A stretch of DNA of 32,241 nt, from assembly GCA_030532895.1 (NCBI GenBank), contig JAUNKF010000035.1, forward strand, positions 1 through 32,241. The letters are read 5' to 3'. Numbering within the stretch: the stretch's first letter is position 1; each line of letters begins with the position of its first letter. This document shows, piece by piece, positions 7,685-15,665 of this stretch. The DNA comes from Lautropia sp. GTDB lineage: Bacteria; Pseudomonadota; Gammaproteobacteria; Burkholderiales; Burkholderiaceae_E. The position numbers and the translations under genes are program-made. The notes under the pieces were generated by a model. That model ran no database searches and was not told where the DNA came from. It worked only from the letters and a program-made list of their open reading frames with translations.

Positions 7685-9343
7685 ATGCCTGATTCTCACG
7701 CTGACTCCCACGCGCTTGCCCGCGCCTCACGCGCAGCCTCTCCCCCTGCCACCGTTCCCCCCCCCAACGCGGCCTCCCCCCGTCGATGGCCAGCCCTCCT
7801 GGCGCTGCTGCTGGGTCTGGCCCACGCCTTCTGCTTTGCTCCCTGGGGCAACGGCTGGCTGCAACTGGCGGTCTTTGGCGGATTTGCCACCTTGCTGGCA
7901 CACCAATGTCAGCGCGGTGCCAGCCTGCGCCGCTTGGGCCTGCTTGGTGCTCTGTTCGGGCTGGGCTGGTTCACGGCCGGTGTCAGCTGGCTCTTTGTAG
8001 CCATGCACGACATCGGCGGTCTGCCTGCGCCTGTGGCTGGCCTCGCACTCCTGCTCTTCGCTGCTTATCTGGCGATCTTCCCGGCGCTGGCCTCGATGCT
8101 CACCGGCCACCTGGCCAAGCCGAACCGCCCCACGGCCTTCATGCTGACGATGACCGGCGCCTTCACGCTCGGCGAGCTGGCGCGAGGCTGGCTGCTGACC
8201 GGTTTTCCGTGGCTGGGGTTCGGTTATGCGCACATCGACAGCCCGCTGGCAGCGCTCGCACCAGTGGGCGGCGTCTATCTGGTGACAATGGCGGTGAGCT
8301 TCATCTCGGCCGGCATCGCGCTCAGCTTCCAGCGGCTTCGGCCCTGGCTGATCCTGCCGGCACTCGGGTTGATCGCCGTGGCCGATTCGCTCGAAGGCAT
8401 GCAATGGACATATCCGCACGGCAAGCCGATCTCGGTGAGCCTCCTGCAGGGCAATGTCCCTCAGGTGATGAAATTCGACCCGGTGGCCAGTGCCAAGGCA
8501 CGGCAGGACTATCTCGCGATGATCGAATCCTCGCCGGCCGACCTCGTGCTGCTGCCGGAGACGGCCTGGACGGTGCCCTGGGAACGAACCGACCCGGCCA
8601 CCCAGGCAAGACTCTACGAGTTCATCCTGAGGACGGACAGCAGTGTGGCGCTCGGTAGCCCGCGCGTGGTGCAGCTGCCCGAGCCGCCTGCCGACGACCC
8701 CTATCAGGGTATGCGATTTGCCAACAGCATGGTGATGCTCGATCGCACGAGTCTGGCGGACGGCCAGCTGCCGCTCGCTTACGACAAGGCCCATCTCGTG
8801 CCCTTCGGCGAATTCATCCCACCGGGCTTTCGCTGGTTCGTCGACATGATGAAGATTCCGCTGGGCGATCTCTACCGTGGCCCGGCCGACCAGGCCGCAC
8901 TGCCACTCAAGGATCAGGCCATCGGCTTCAACATCTGTTATGAAGACATCTTTGGCGAAGAGCTGCTGCCTGCCGTCCGGGGTTCAAGCGGCAACGGGCA
9001 GAACGGCGCCACGATCCTCGCCAACCTGACCAACCTCGGCTGGTATGGCAAATCACACGCACTGCCCCAGCACCGGCAAATTGCCCGGATGCGGGCACTC
9101 GAAACAGGCAGACCGATGATTCGGGCCACCAACAACGGGGTCACGGCCATCATTCTGCCCAATGGCGAGGTGGCAGCCGAGCTGCCCTCGCATCAAAGCG
9201 GCGTGCTGAAAGCCAGCGTGCAAGGCCATGGCGGGTTGACCCCCTATGCCGAGGCCGGTGGAAATTGGCCGGTGGCCCTGGCCGCCGCCCTGATGCTGCT
9301 GCTCGGCGGCCGGCTGGGCCGTCGCACCAAAGGCAAAGGCTGA
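7685..9343 (+). CDS. lnt: Apolipoprotein N-acyltransferase
   Basis: Lnt is an inner-membrane enzyme that adds the third acyl chain to the N-terminal cysteine of lipoproteins, finishing their maturation. The 552-residue product has an N-terminal hydrophobic half with about six membrane helices, a nitrilase-like periplasmic domain from about residue 248, and a final C-terminal helix. The catalytic triad is visible: Glu292 (LLPETAW), Lys368 (YDKAHLVPFGEF) and Cys418 (NICYEDIFGE). Residues 1-35 are a Ser/Ala/Pro-rich cytoplasmic lead. ATG 7685 is preferred over GTG 7610; neither has a strong ribosome site. It sits 164 bp after ybeY. Confidence 0.94.
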   Translation: MPDSHADSHALARASRAASPPATVPPPNAASPRRWPALLALLLGLAHAFCFAPWGNGWLQLAVFGGFATLLAHQCQRGASLRRLGLLGALFGLGWFTAGVSWLFVAMHDIGGLPAPVAGLALLLFAAYLAIFPALASMLTGHLAKPNRPTAFMLTMTGAFTLGELARGWLLTGFPWLGFGYAHIDSPLAALAPVGGVYLVTMAVSFISAGIALSFQRLRPWLILPALGLIAVADSLEGMQWTYPHGKPISVSLLQGNVPQVMKFDPVASAKARQDYLAMIESSPADLVLLPETAWTVPWERTDPATQARLYEFILRTDSSVALGSPRVVQLPEPPADDPYQGMRFANSMVMLDRTSLADGQLPLAYDKAHLVPFGEFIPPGFRWFVDMMKIPLGDLYRGPADQAALPLKDQAIGFNICYEDIFGEELLPAVRGSSGNGQNGATILANLTNLGWYGKSHALPQHRQIARMRALETGRPMIRATNNGVTAIILPNGEVAAELPSHQSGVLKASVQGHGGLTPYAEAGGNWPVALAAALMLLLGGRLGRRTKGKG

Positions 9344-9381
9344 GTCACTTCAGCCTCCCCAATAACATAGCGGAGTATTCG

Positions 9382-9906
9382 ATGACACCCGACACCCCAA
9401 AACACTACGGCAGTGTCAGCCGTTTCTTTCACTGGACGATGGCTGCCGGATTTGGCTTCATGCTGTTCACCGCCCTGGCATGGACATTTGCCGAGGATGA
9501 ACCGTGGACAAAAGGCTTGATGTATTACCACAAGTCCGTTGGCTTCACACTGATGGTGCTCGTCGTACTTCGATGTATCTGGGCTGTCCTCCATCATGCG
9601 AAGCGCCCGCCTTCGGACAGCCTGCTCGCCTCACTGGGGCACTTGGCGCTGTATGCCCTGATGATTGCCGTACCGCTCACGGCGCTGATTCGTCAATATG
9701 GCGCAGCCCGTGGCCCACTGGAAGTGTTCGGCGTGCAAGTGATGCAAGGCTCGGCTGAAAAAATCCCGACCATGGTCAGCATCGGCAGCAATTTCCACAG
9801 CACGCTCGCCTGGGTACTGTTCGCCTTGGCAGCAGGCCATATCCTGATGGTGGTCGTGCACCGGCTGCAAGGCCATGACGTGTTGCCCCGGATGCTGGGT
9901 CGATGA
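9382..9906 (+). CDS. Cytochrome b561 family protein
   Basis: This 174-residue inner-membrane protein has four helices and the four histidines expected to bind two b-type haems: His17 (RFFHW), His50 (YYHKSVG), His139 (NFHS) and His153 (AGH). Family members such as CybB oxidise quinol and can act as superoxide:quinone oxidoreductases; others pass electrons to partner proteins. The start at 9382 has GGAG 7 nt upstream and gives a normal length. It lies 38 bp after lnt and could read through from it. No partner such as a YceI-like protein is next to it, so the physiological acceptor is unknown. Confidence 0.9.
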   Translation: MTPDTPKHYGSVSRFFHWTMAAGFGFMLFTALAWTFAEDEPWTKGLMYYHKSVGFTLMVLVVLRCIWAVLHHAKRPPSDSLLASLGHLALYALMIAVPLTALIRQYGAARGPLEVFGVQVMQGSAEKIPTMVSIGSNFHSTLAWVLFALAAGHILMVVVHRLQGHDVLPRMLGR

Positions 9907-10021
9907 ACCGCCCTTTGTCAGTTTGAAACCACCGCGCAACATTCTCTGATAGTGCAGTGCAGCATCTTCAGGTTGGCTATGCGATCATGTGATTTTGTTC
10001 AACACTTCACGAGCGTTCTCC

Positions 10022-10786
10022 ATGAGCAACAGCATAGCCTCCGCCGGCCGCCTGGCAGGCAAAGTCAGCATCATCACGGGTGCAGCACAGGGTATCGGCG
10101 AAGCCACGGCCCTCAAATTCGCCAAAGAAGGGGCGATCGTCGTCGCTTGTGACCTGAACGAAAAAGCGCTGGCAGATGTCGTCAAGCAATGCCAGGACCT
10201 GGGCGCACAGGCTGTCTCCTTCGTGATGAACGTGACGGATCGCGCCCAGGTGGACGCGGTGGTGGCCAAGGTGCTGGAACAGTTCGGCCGTATCGACGTG
10301 CTCGTCAACAATGCCGGCATCACGCAAGATGCCCGCCTCGTCAAGATGAGCCTGGAGCAGTTCGATCGCGTGATCGACGTGAACCTGCGTGGCGTGTTCC
10401 ATTGCACGCAGGCCGTGGCCGAGACGATGATCCAGCAAGGCAGCGGCGCCATCCTGAATGCCAGCTCGGTGGTGGGCCTCTATGGCAATTTCGGGCAAAC
10501 CAACTACGCCGCCACCAAGTTCGGCGTCATCGGCTACACGAAGACCTGGAGCCGCGAGCTGGGGCCAAAAGGCGTGCGCGTCAACGCCGTGGCCCCCGGC
10601 TTCATCGCCACCCCCATCCTGGCGAGCATGCCCGAGAAGGTGATCGAGGGCATGAAGGCCCGCGTGCCACTGGCCCGCCTCGGCAAGCCCGAGGAAATCG
10701 CCAACGTCTACGCCTTCCTCGCCAGCGACGAAGCCAGCTACATCAACGGTGAGGTCATCGAGGTGTCGGGCGGCATCTCCCTCTGA
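10022..10786 (+). CDS. SDR-family reductase, FabG-like
   Basis: This 254-residue short-chain dehydrogenase/reductase has the NAD(P)-binding TGAAQGIGE (19-27), NNAG (96-99), and the catalytic Ser149, Tyr162 and Lys166 (YAATK). The end [12 protein letters not shown] is typical of FabG-type 3-oxoacyl reductases, which are cytoplasmic tetramers. An Asp at the end of strand 2 (ACDLNE, Asp44) hints at NADH rather than NADPH preference, by family rule. No acpP, fabD or fabF is nearby, so this is probably not the essential fatty-acid synthesis copy; it could act on 3-oxoacyl-CoA or another ketone. The chosen ATG at 10022 removes an 11-residue stretch unlike the family. Confidence 0.88.
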   Translation: MSNSIASAGRLAGKVSIITGAAQGIGEATALKFAKEGAIVVACDLNEKALADVVKQCQDLGAQAVSFVMNVTDRAQVDAVVAKVLEQFGRIDVLVNNAGITQDARLVKMSLEQFDRVIDVNLRGVFHCTQAVAETMIQQGSGAILNASSVVGLYGNFGQTNYAATKFGVIGYTKTWSRELGPKGVRVNAVAPGFIATPILASMPEKVIEGMKARVPLARLGKPEEIANVYAFLASDEASYINGEVIEVSGGISL

Positions 10787-10795
10787 TCTCGCATC

Positions 10796-10839
10796 AGCCG
10801 CCAGACAACGACCAGTAGCACCTGCGGTGTCAGGCGGCT
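10796..10839. terminator. Weak inverted repeat in the convergent gap
   Basis: AGCCGCC (10796-10802) and GGCGGCT (10833-10839) could pair across a 30-nt loop between the convergent SDR and BCCT genes. There is no T-tract. It is the best terminator candidate I can see in this gap, and it is weak. Confidence 0.25.
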
Positions 10840-10899
10840 CGTATCACGGGCAGACTGCTGTCAGGGGCACCTGATGCCACCCGGACACGCTTCCCTGTT

Positions 10900-12552
10900 T
10901 CACCCTGGCCGCACCTCCGTATGCGGCCCTGCCGAAGGCAGGTCAACTGCCGGGATCCTGAGACGCTGGCGCTTGAGCCTTGCCCGCCGCCGTGCCACGC
11001 GATAGCGGCGCAAAGCCAGCGACTTGGGCCTCAATTGCCGGCCAAAATCCCGCTGCACCCAGCGCAGCAGCGACAGCACCAACAGCACCAGCACCGGAAT
11101 CATCGGCAGTGCCACGATCACCGTGGAAATCTGCACCGCCTCCAAGCCGCCTACCATCAGCAGCGCCACCCCCACCATCGACACCATCACCGTCCAGAGG
11201 ATGCGGTTCCAGCGGGCCGGCTCCTGATAGCCGCTCAGCTCACGCGTGCAGATGGCGGCCAGCATGTAGGCCGAGGAATCGACCGTGGTGGCCAGGAAGA
11301 TGAAGCACAGCACGGTGAACACCGGCAGGATGGCATTGCTCCAGGGCAGGGTCTTCAAAATGGCCACCACCGTGGCCGGCGCCCCACCCTCAGCGGCCAG
11401 AATGGCCTGCAGATGGACCACGCCATTGACTTGCAGGTTGAGCGCGTAGCCACCCCAGATCGCAAAAAAGGCCCAACAGCCGACGCTGCCCCAACCCACC
11501 CCGTTGAGGATCAGCGCCTTGATCGTGCGGCCGCGTGAGATGCGGGCCACGAACAGCCCCATCATCGGCGCATAGGCCACCCACCAGGCCCAGTAGAAAA
11601 TCGTCCAGTTTTCCGGAAAGCTGCGGTTCTGTACCGGATCCGTCCAGAAACTGATGCGAAAGAAGTTGTCGGCCAGCATGCCAAGGCTGTTGCTCCAGAG
11701 CTTGAGCAAAAACACCGTGGGGCCGATGAAGAGAATGAGCAGCAGCATGATCAACGCCAGCAAGGCGTTCAGGTTCGACAACGACTGAATCCCCTTCTTC
11801 AGGCCGTTGTACACGCTCCAGCCGATGATCAACGTCCAGATCGCCAGAATGCCCAGCTGCAGCCCGAAGCTGTCGGGCAACCCGAACATGTTGCGCACGA
11901 GTGCCGTCACGAGAGGCACCGATAGCCCGAGCGAGGTGCCCACGCCGCCCACGATCGAAAAGATCACCGTCACATCGATCAGCTTGCCAAGCGGCCCGTC
12001 GACCCGTTCACCCAGCACGCCACGACAGGCTTCGCTCATCCGCAGCACGTTCACCTTGCGCACATACAGCGCGTAAGCGATGGGCAGCGACGGGATCAGG
12101 TACAAGGCCCATGGCACCACCCCCCAGTGAAACATCGGGTACATCGCCGCCCATTCCACGGCCTGCGGCGAATCCGGCTCGATGCCGAAAGGCGGTGTCT
12201 TCAGAAAATAAAGCGGCTCGACGAAAGCCCAGTAACAGATCGAGATGCCAATACCGGCGCAGAACAGCATCACGATCCACGGGCCACGCCCGAACTCGGG
12301 CTTTTCATCGGCTGCGCCGAGCTTGATCCTGCCGATGGGGCCGAACGCGAGCCACATCATCACGAAAAAGCTGGCAATGCCCACCAGCAGATACAACCAG
12401 CCCAAATTGCCCGTCATCCACGACAGCACCTGGCTGATCACCTGCTTGCCCGATGCCGGATAGAGCATCAGCGGCGAGATGATCAGACAGAGCGCAATCA
12501 CTGCCGACCAGAACACGCCCCGGTCGATCTTCAGTTCGGTCTCCTCTGCCAT
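10900..12552 (-). CDS. BCCT-family transporter, CaiT-like
   Basis: This 550-residue inner-membrane protein belongs to the betaine/carnitine/choline transporter family, with the signature WTIFYWAWW (316-324) and about twelve helices. Wording is closest to CaiT: FHWGVVPWALY (141-151), GTSLGLSVPLVT (205-216), and ARISRGRT (336-343). The aromatic substrate box of CaiT (Trp323, Trp324, Tyr327) and its Met331 are kept at the same numbers. CaiT Arg262, which stands in for sodium, aligns by eye with Asn262 here. The likely substrates are quaternary amines; which one is not shown. The C-terminal 40 residues are Arg-rich and cytoplasmic. The start has AGGAG 7 nt upstream. No carnitine or betaine catabolism gene is adjacent. 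Confidence 0.9.
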   Translation of the reverse strand: MAEETELKIDRGVFWSAVIALCLIISPLMLYPASGKQVISQVLSWMTGNLGWLYLLVGIASFFVMMWLAFGPIGRIKLGAADEKPEFGRGPWIVMLFCAGIGISICYWAFVEPLYFLKTPPFGIEPDSPQAVEWAAMYPMFHWGVVPWALYLIPSLPIAYALYVRKVNVLRMSEACRGVLGERVDGPLGKLIDVTVIFSIVGGVGTSLGLSVPLVTALVRNMFGLPDSFGLQLGILAIWTLIIGWSVYNGLKKGIQSLSNLNALLALIMLLLILFIGPTVFLLKLWSNSLGMLADNFFRISFWTDPVQNRSFPENWTIFYWAWWVAYAPMMGLFVARISRGRTIKALILNGVGWGSVGCWAFFAIWGGYALNLQVNGVVHLQAILAAEGGAPATVVAILKTLPWSNAILPVFTVLCFIFLATTVDSSAYMLAAICTRELSGYQEPARWNRILWTVMVSMVGVALLMVGGLEAVQISTVIVALPMIPVLVLLVLSLLRWVQRDFGRQLRPKSLALRRYRVARRRARLKRQRLRIPAVDLPSAGPHTEVRPG

Positions 12553-12701
12553 GGGCAGTCTCCTCTTCGTTCCTGGTGCGTCTTATAGCAGACAGTATCC
12601 TCCAAACGGCGCTTTGATGTGCCAAACCCCGGATATACCCCAAGAGGGCATCCATGTCTGGCGCTGCCCCCACCCATCAGGCAGCGCCATGCGGAGCTGA
12701 C

Positions 12702-12725
12702 GCGTGTCATGCACGTTTTCGTGCC
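12702..12725 (-). repeat. Dispersed intergenic repeat, copy B
   Basis: The minus strand carries the exact 14-mer CGTGCATGACACGC preceded by ACGAA. It is one of three exact copies of the core (with 21091 and 23769). It lies upstream of both flanking genes, so here it cannot be a 3'-end terminator. Confidence 0.75.
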
Positions 12726-12992
12726 TGGCTGTGTGCAGCATCTCATAGTCTCTTTGTTTTCGCAGCAACACGGAAACAAATCAGGACATGAAAGGGATTC
12801 AATGAGGCACCTCGTTCCAAAATAAGAACAAAACCCGAATGAATCGTCCCCAAAAAACCCTGAATGATTATCAAACCGCTTCGTGTCAACCGCTTCGCCA
12901 TCTTCTGCGTTTTTTTGAAAACCGGCTGATCAGGCGAAAACATGGACAGGTGTTCGAGATCACGAACACATGCACAAGACGCAGCCCGCGGT

Positions 12993-13006
12993 TTGATATA
13001 AAACAA
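12993..13006 (+). promoter_or_regulatory. FNR/ANR-like box upstream of the peroxidase gene
   Basis: TTGAT-ATAA-AACAA differs from the consensus TTGAT-N4-ATCAA at one base. Its centre (12999.5) is about 40.5 bp before the start point expected from the -10 hexamer TATACT at 13028-13033. That is the class II activator position, and the -35 region has no good hexamer of its own. FNR-type control of cytochrome c peroxidases is known in other proteobacteria. Confidence 0.65.
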
Positions 13007-13027
13007 GCTGCCAAAAACCGGACTGAC

Positions 13028-13033
13028 TATACT
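13028..13033 (+). promoter_or_regulatory. -10 hexamer of the peroxidase promoter
   Basis: TATACT is a strong -10 match; the predicted start point is near 13040, about 40 nt before the ATG. There is no recognisable -35 at 16-18 bp, consistent with activator dependence through the box at 12993. Confidence 0.55.
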
Positions 13034-13079
13034 CGATTTCAAAAACCAATAAACCAACCTTCTCAGGAAAGAAAACACG

Positions 13080-14204
13080 ATGAGCCAGGTGATTCGGCGC
13101 ACAAGTTTGGCTTTGGGCATTTTGATGGCCTTTTCCTCCGCGGCCGTGATGGCCAAAAAAACCAGTGACACCAGCATGCCGGCACAACCGCAGGCAGCCG
13201 CCGTGTCGGAGGCCGACAAGGATCTGCTCGAACAGGCGCAGTCCTTCTTTCAGCCCCTGCCCACGCCTGAAGAAATGCAGAAAATCAAACCTTTCACCGA
13301 AGCACAGGTCAAGCTTGGGCACCAGCTCTGGTATGAACCGCGGCTGTCCCGCGGCAACACCGTCAGCTGCAACTCCTGTCACAACCTCGCCAGCGCCGGT
13401 GTCGACAACCTGCCCACCAGCCCCGGCCACAAAGGCGCTTTCGGCCCGCGCAACTCGCCCACCGTGCTGAATGCCGCACTCCTGGGCAGCCAGTTCTGGG
13501 ATGGGCGCGCTGCAGACCTCGAAGAACAGGCTGGCGGCCCGCTCGTCAACCCGATCGAAATGGCCAATGTCGATCAGGCATCGGTCGAAAGGAAAATCGC
13601 CGACATTCCCGAATATCAAGCGCTGTTCAAACAGGCTTTTCCACAGGATGGTGGCAAAATCTCCTTCAAGAACATCACCCACGCCATTGCTGCCTTCGAG
13701 CGCACGCTGATCACCCCAACCCGTTGGGATAATTATCTGCGGGGTAATGCGCATGCACTCACCGAGAAGGAACGCAAGGGTTTGAGCGCCTTCATCGATA
13801 ATGGCTGCATCGCATGCCATAAAGGGGTGAACCTCGGTGGCGAGGGCTTCTTCAAATTTGGCCAGGCCAAAGGCCCATATTGGGATTTCATCCCCAGCGA
13901 CAAGCACGACGAAGGCCGTTTTGAAGTGACGAAAGACGAGGCCGACAAGTTCTTCTTCCGCACGCCCGGCCTGCGCAATGTGGCCAAAACCTTCCCCTAC
14001 TTCCACAACGGCAGTGTATGGGAGCTGGACAAGGCCGTCGCCATCATGGGTGAAACCCAGCTGGGTCAGACGCTCTCGCCCGAGGACGTGAGCGACATCG
14101 TCAGCTTCCTCGAATCGCTCTCCGGCTCGGTGCCGGCGGCTGCACGCACGCTGCCCGAGCTGCCGCTGTCGGCCCACCGCAACACGCAGCCAGACAACCG
14201 CTGA
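13080..14204 (+). CDS. ccp: Di-haem cytochrome c peroxidase
   Basis: This periplasmic enzyme reduces hydrogen peroxide to water with electrons from cytochrome c or quinol-linked donors. The 374-residue precursor starts with a signal peptide cleaved near residue 25 (V-M-A/K-K). Two c-haem sites are visible: CNSCH (97-101, the peroxidatic haem) and CIACH (243-247, the electron-transferring haem). GPRNSPTVLNA (122-132) and FWDGRA (139-144) are typical of the family, as is TPGLRNVAKTFPYFHNG near the C-terminal haem. An AGGAAAG lies upstream of the ATG with somewhat long spacing. It is not the larger three-haem type. An FNR-like box in class II position suggests induction when oxygen is low. Confidence 0.94.
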   Translation: MSQVIRRTSLALGILMAFSSAAVMAKKTSDTSMPAQPQAAAVSEADKDLLEQAQSFFQPLPTPEEMQKIKPFTEAQVKLGHQLWYEPRLSRGNTVSCNSCHNLASAGVDNLPTSPGHKGAFGPRNSPTVLNAALLGSQFWDGRAADLEEQAGGPLVNPIEMANVDQASVERKIADIPEYQALFKQAFPQDGGKISFKNITHAIAAFERTLITPTRWDNYLRGNAHALTEKERKGLSAFIDNGCIACHKGVNLGGEGFFKFGQAKGPYWDFIPSDKHDEGRFEVTKDEADKFFFRTPGLRNVAKTFPYFHNGSVWELDKAVAIMGETQLGQTLSPEDVSDIVSFLESLSGSVPAAARTLPELPLSAHRNTQPDNR

Positions 14205-14538
14205 ACGCTGGCATCCCACGTCCCGGATCGCGCACTGATGACGCTGCCTTGCTCACCAAAGCAGCCAAGTCTGACAGGCGGCATGCGCGATCCTTATCAG
14301 CCCGGGCTTGCGAAGGCATCGAGCCTTGGCTGCGCGCGGCGCCTTGTCAGCCCACGGTTTTTGGGCCCGATGCGCTGACGATGATCAGCGCACGACGCGC
14401 GCCAACCGGCATAATCCGGCATGGCGCATCGCTCGGCGCGCCCGTTGCCAGGACAGCAATGTGCCTGTTGCCCCGGCATGACCCCGAAGGCAACCCCACC
14501 CAGCTCCCTCCCTCCTGACCAACCCAACAGGATCTGCC
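14205..14538. other. 334-bp gap between the peroxidase and LysR genes
   Basis: I see no gene here. It includes a small hairpin (AAGGC/GCCTT, 14313-14327) and an inverted repeat at 14399-14427 described separately. Confidence 0.6.
14399..14427. promoter_or_regulatory. Inverted repeat, possible LysR-type operator/promoter
   Basis: GCGCCA (14399-14404) and TGGCGC (14422-14427) flank two CCGG units around CATAAT, which resembles a -10 hexamer. It is 112 bp upstream of the lysR-type gene. Autoregulatory LysR sites are often imperfect dyads of this sort. No good -35 is seen. Confidence 0.35.
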
Positions 14539-15471
14539 ATGCAGGATCTGAATGACTTGGCCTATTTCGTGGCAGTCGCCGATCACGGCGGCTTTGCGGC
14601 AGCGGGCCGGGCATTGGACATCCCCAAATCGAAACTGAGCCGGCGAATCGCGATGCTCGAAGCCCGTCTGGGCGTCCGGCTGATCCAACGCACCACGCGC
14701 CGTTTTGCCGTCACCGACACAGGCAAGGATTTTTTACAGCATTGCCGCGCAATGCTCGTCGAGGCAGAGGCTGCCGAAGCGGTCGTGGCCGAACAATCCA
14801 GCATGCCCCGTGGCACGGTACGCCTGTCGTGCCCACCCGCGCTGATGCAGTATGCGGTGGGGGATATGCTGGCCGACATCCTGAACGGCTGGCCCCTGAT
14901 CAAGCTGCACGTTCAAGCCACCAATCGCCATGTCGATGTATGGGAAAGTGGTGTGGATCTGGCTTTGCGCGTGCGCGCCCCGGACAGCCCGCTACCGGCT
15001 GAAGAAACCGTCAAACCGCTGGCCATCAGTCCACATCTGCTGGTGGTGGCGCCCCAGCTGCTGAGCAACACGGCGCCGCCCTCGGCGCCGGAAGACCTGA
15101 ACCGGCTCCCCACCGTCGGCCTGGGCAATGCCCCATCGGAAAACATCTGGACGTTGACCAGCCCGACCGGCACGACCGTGAGACACACCCACCAGCCGCG
15201 TCTGGTGGTCGACGACATGGCCGCCCTCAAACAGGCGGTTTGCCGAGGCGTGGGCTGCGCCGAACTCCCCCGCATGATGGTTCACGACGAACTGGCTGCC
15301 GGCACACTGTTGCCGCTGCTGCCCGACTGGCAGGCTTCCATCGGCGTGATCCAGGCTGCTTTTGCCACCCGCCGTGGCATGCGCCCGGCCGTCCGACAAG
15401 TGCTCGACGCACTGGGCGCAGCCTTCCTGACACTGGCCGAGGAAGGACGCTGCCTGAAGGTGCCCGCTTGA
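14539..15471 (+). CDS. LysR-family transcriptional regulator
   Basis: This 310-residue protein has an N-terminal winged helix-turn-helix (about 1-60: DLNDLAYFVAVADHGGFAAA, then S-K-L-S-R-R-I and the typical R-x-T-R-R end) and a periplasmic-binding-like effector domain from about residue 90. Wording such as PRGTVRLSCPPAL and VDLALRVRAP places it in the common AaeR/DsdC-like group whose effectors are mostly unknown. AGGA lies 9 nt before ATG 14539. It follows the peroxidase on the same strand after a long gap and is convergent with the biotin carboxylase gene. Neither neighbour is an obvious target; no divergently transcribed gene exists, which is unusual for this family. Confidence 0.92.
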   Translation: MQDLNDLAYFVAVADHGGFAAAGRALDIPKSKLSRRIAMLEARLGVRLIQRTTRRFAVTDTGKDFLQHCRAMLVEAEAAEAVVAEQSSMPRGTVRLSCPPALMQYAVGDMLADILNGWPLIKLHVQATNRHVDVWESGVDLALRVRAPDSPLPAEETVKPLAISPHLLVVAPQLLSNTAPPSAPEDLNRLPTVGLGNAPSENIWTLTSPTGTTVRHTHQPRLVVDDMAALKQAVCRGVGCAELPRMMVHDELAAGTLLPLLPDWQASIGVIQAAFATRRGMRPAVRQVLDALGAAFLTLAEEGRCLKVPA

Positions 15472-15493
15472 CACGCCTCATGCACGGATAGCG

Positions 15494-15521
15494 CCCCGCA
15501 ATACACGCCCAGCGGGGTTTT
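15494..15521 (+). terminator. Rho-independent-like terminator after the LysR gene
   Basis: CCCCGC (15494-15499) pairs with GCGGGG (15512-15517) across a 12-nt loop and is followed by four T. It starts 22 nt after the stop. Confidence 0.5.
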
Positions 15522-15638
15522 CCCGCCAGGCTGGCCCCGAACCCGAACGCTGACGACGTGGCCACATGGCGAAGGTAGCGACACAGCCTTGACGGCGTGT
15601 GGCAGCTCGTCGACACACGGTTGGAAGGCCGGCGCGGC

Positions 15639-15663
15639 AACGAATCAGTGCATGACGACACGT
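15639..15663 (+). repeat. Dispersed intergenic repeat, divergent copy D
   Basis: AACGAAT then AGTGCATG, a three-base insertion and ACACG. It matches the family with one substitution and an insertion at the same point where other copies vary. It lies directly beside the biotin carboxylase stop in the convergent gap. Confidence 0.5.
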
Positions 15664-15665
15664 GC

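Larger units (their letters stand above)
12553..13079. other. 527-bp intergenic region between divergent BCCT and peroxidase genes
   Basis: This is the most AT-rich stretch in the window after about 12740, and I see no credible gene. It contains a copy of the dispersed repeat (12702-12725), an FNR-like box (12993-13006) and a -10 hexamer (13028). TGATTATCA within 12861-12873 resembles half of a Fur box (11 of 15 against the 15-mer consensus by eye), which is too weak to call. Confidence 0.6.

Noticed and set aside
7727-8794. 355-codon minus-strand open frame over lnt
   Set aside because: Antisense to lnt, which shows all catalytic residues; no domain seen.
12861-12875. Fur box upstream of the peroxidase gene
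   Set aside because: Only one half matches the consensus well; about 11 of 15 by eye is too weak in AT-rich DNA.
12743-13219. Minus-strand open frame in the AT-rich region before the peroxidase gene
   Set aside because: It overlaps the peroxidase signal peptide and its promoter, has no ribosome site and no family resemblance.
15470-15486. GACACGCCTCATGCACGG at the end of the LysR gene as a repeat copy
   Set aside because: It resembles the core only with a rearranged middle and no flank; kept out of the count.
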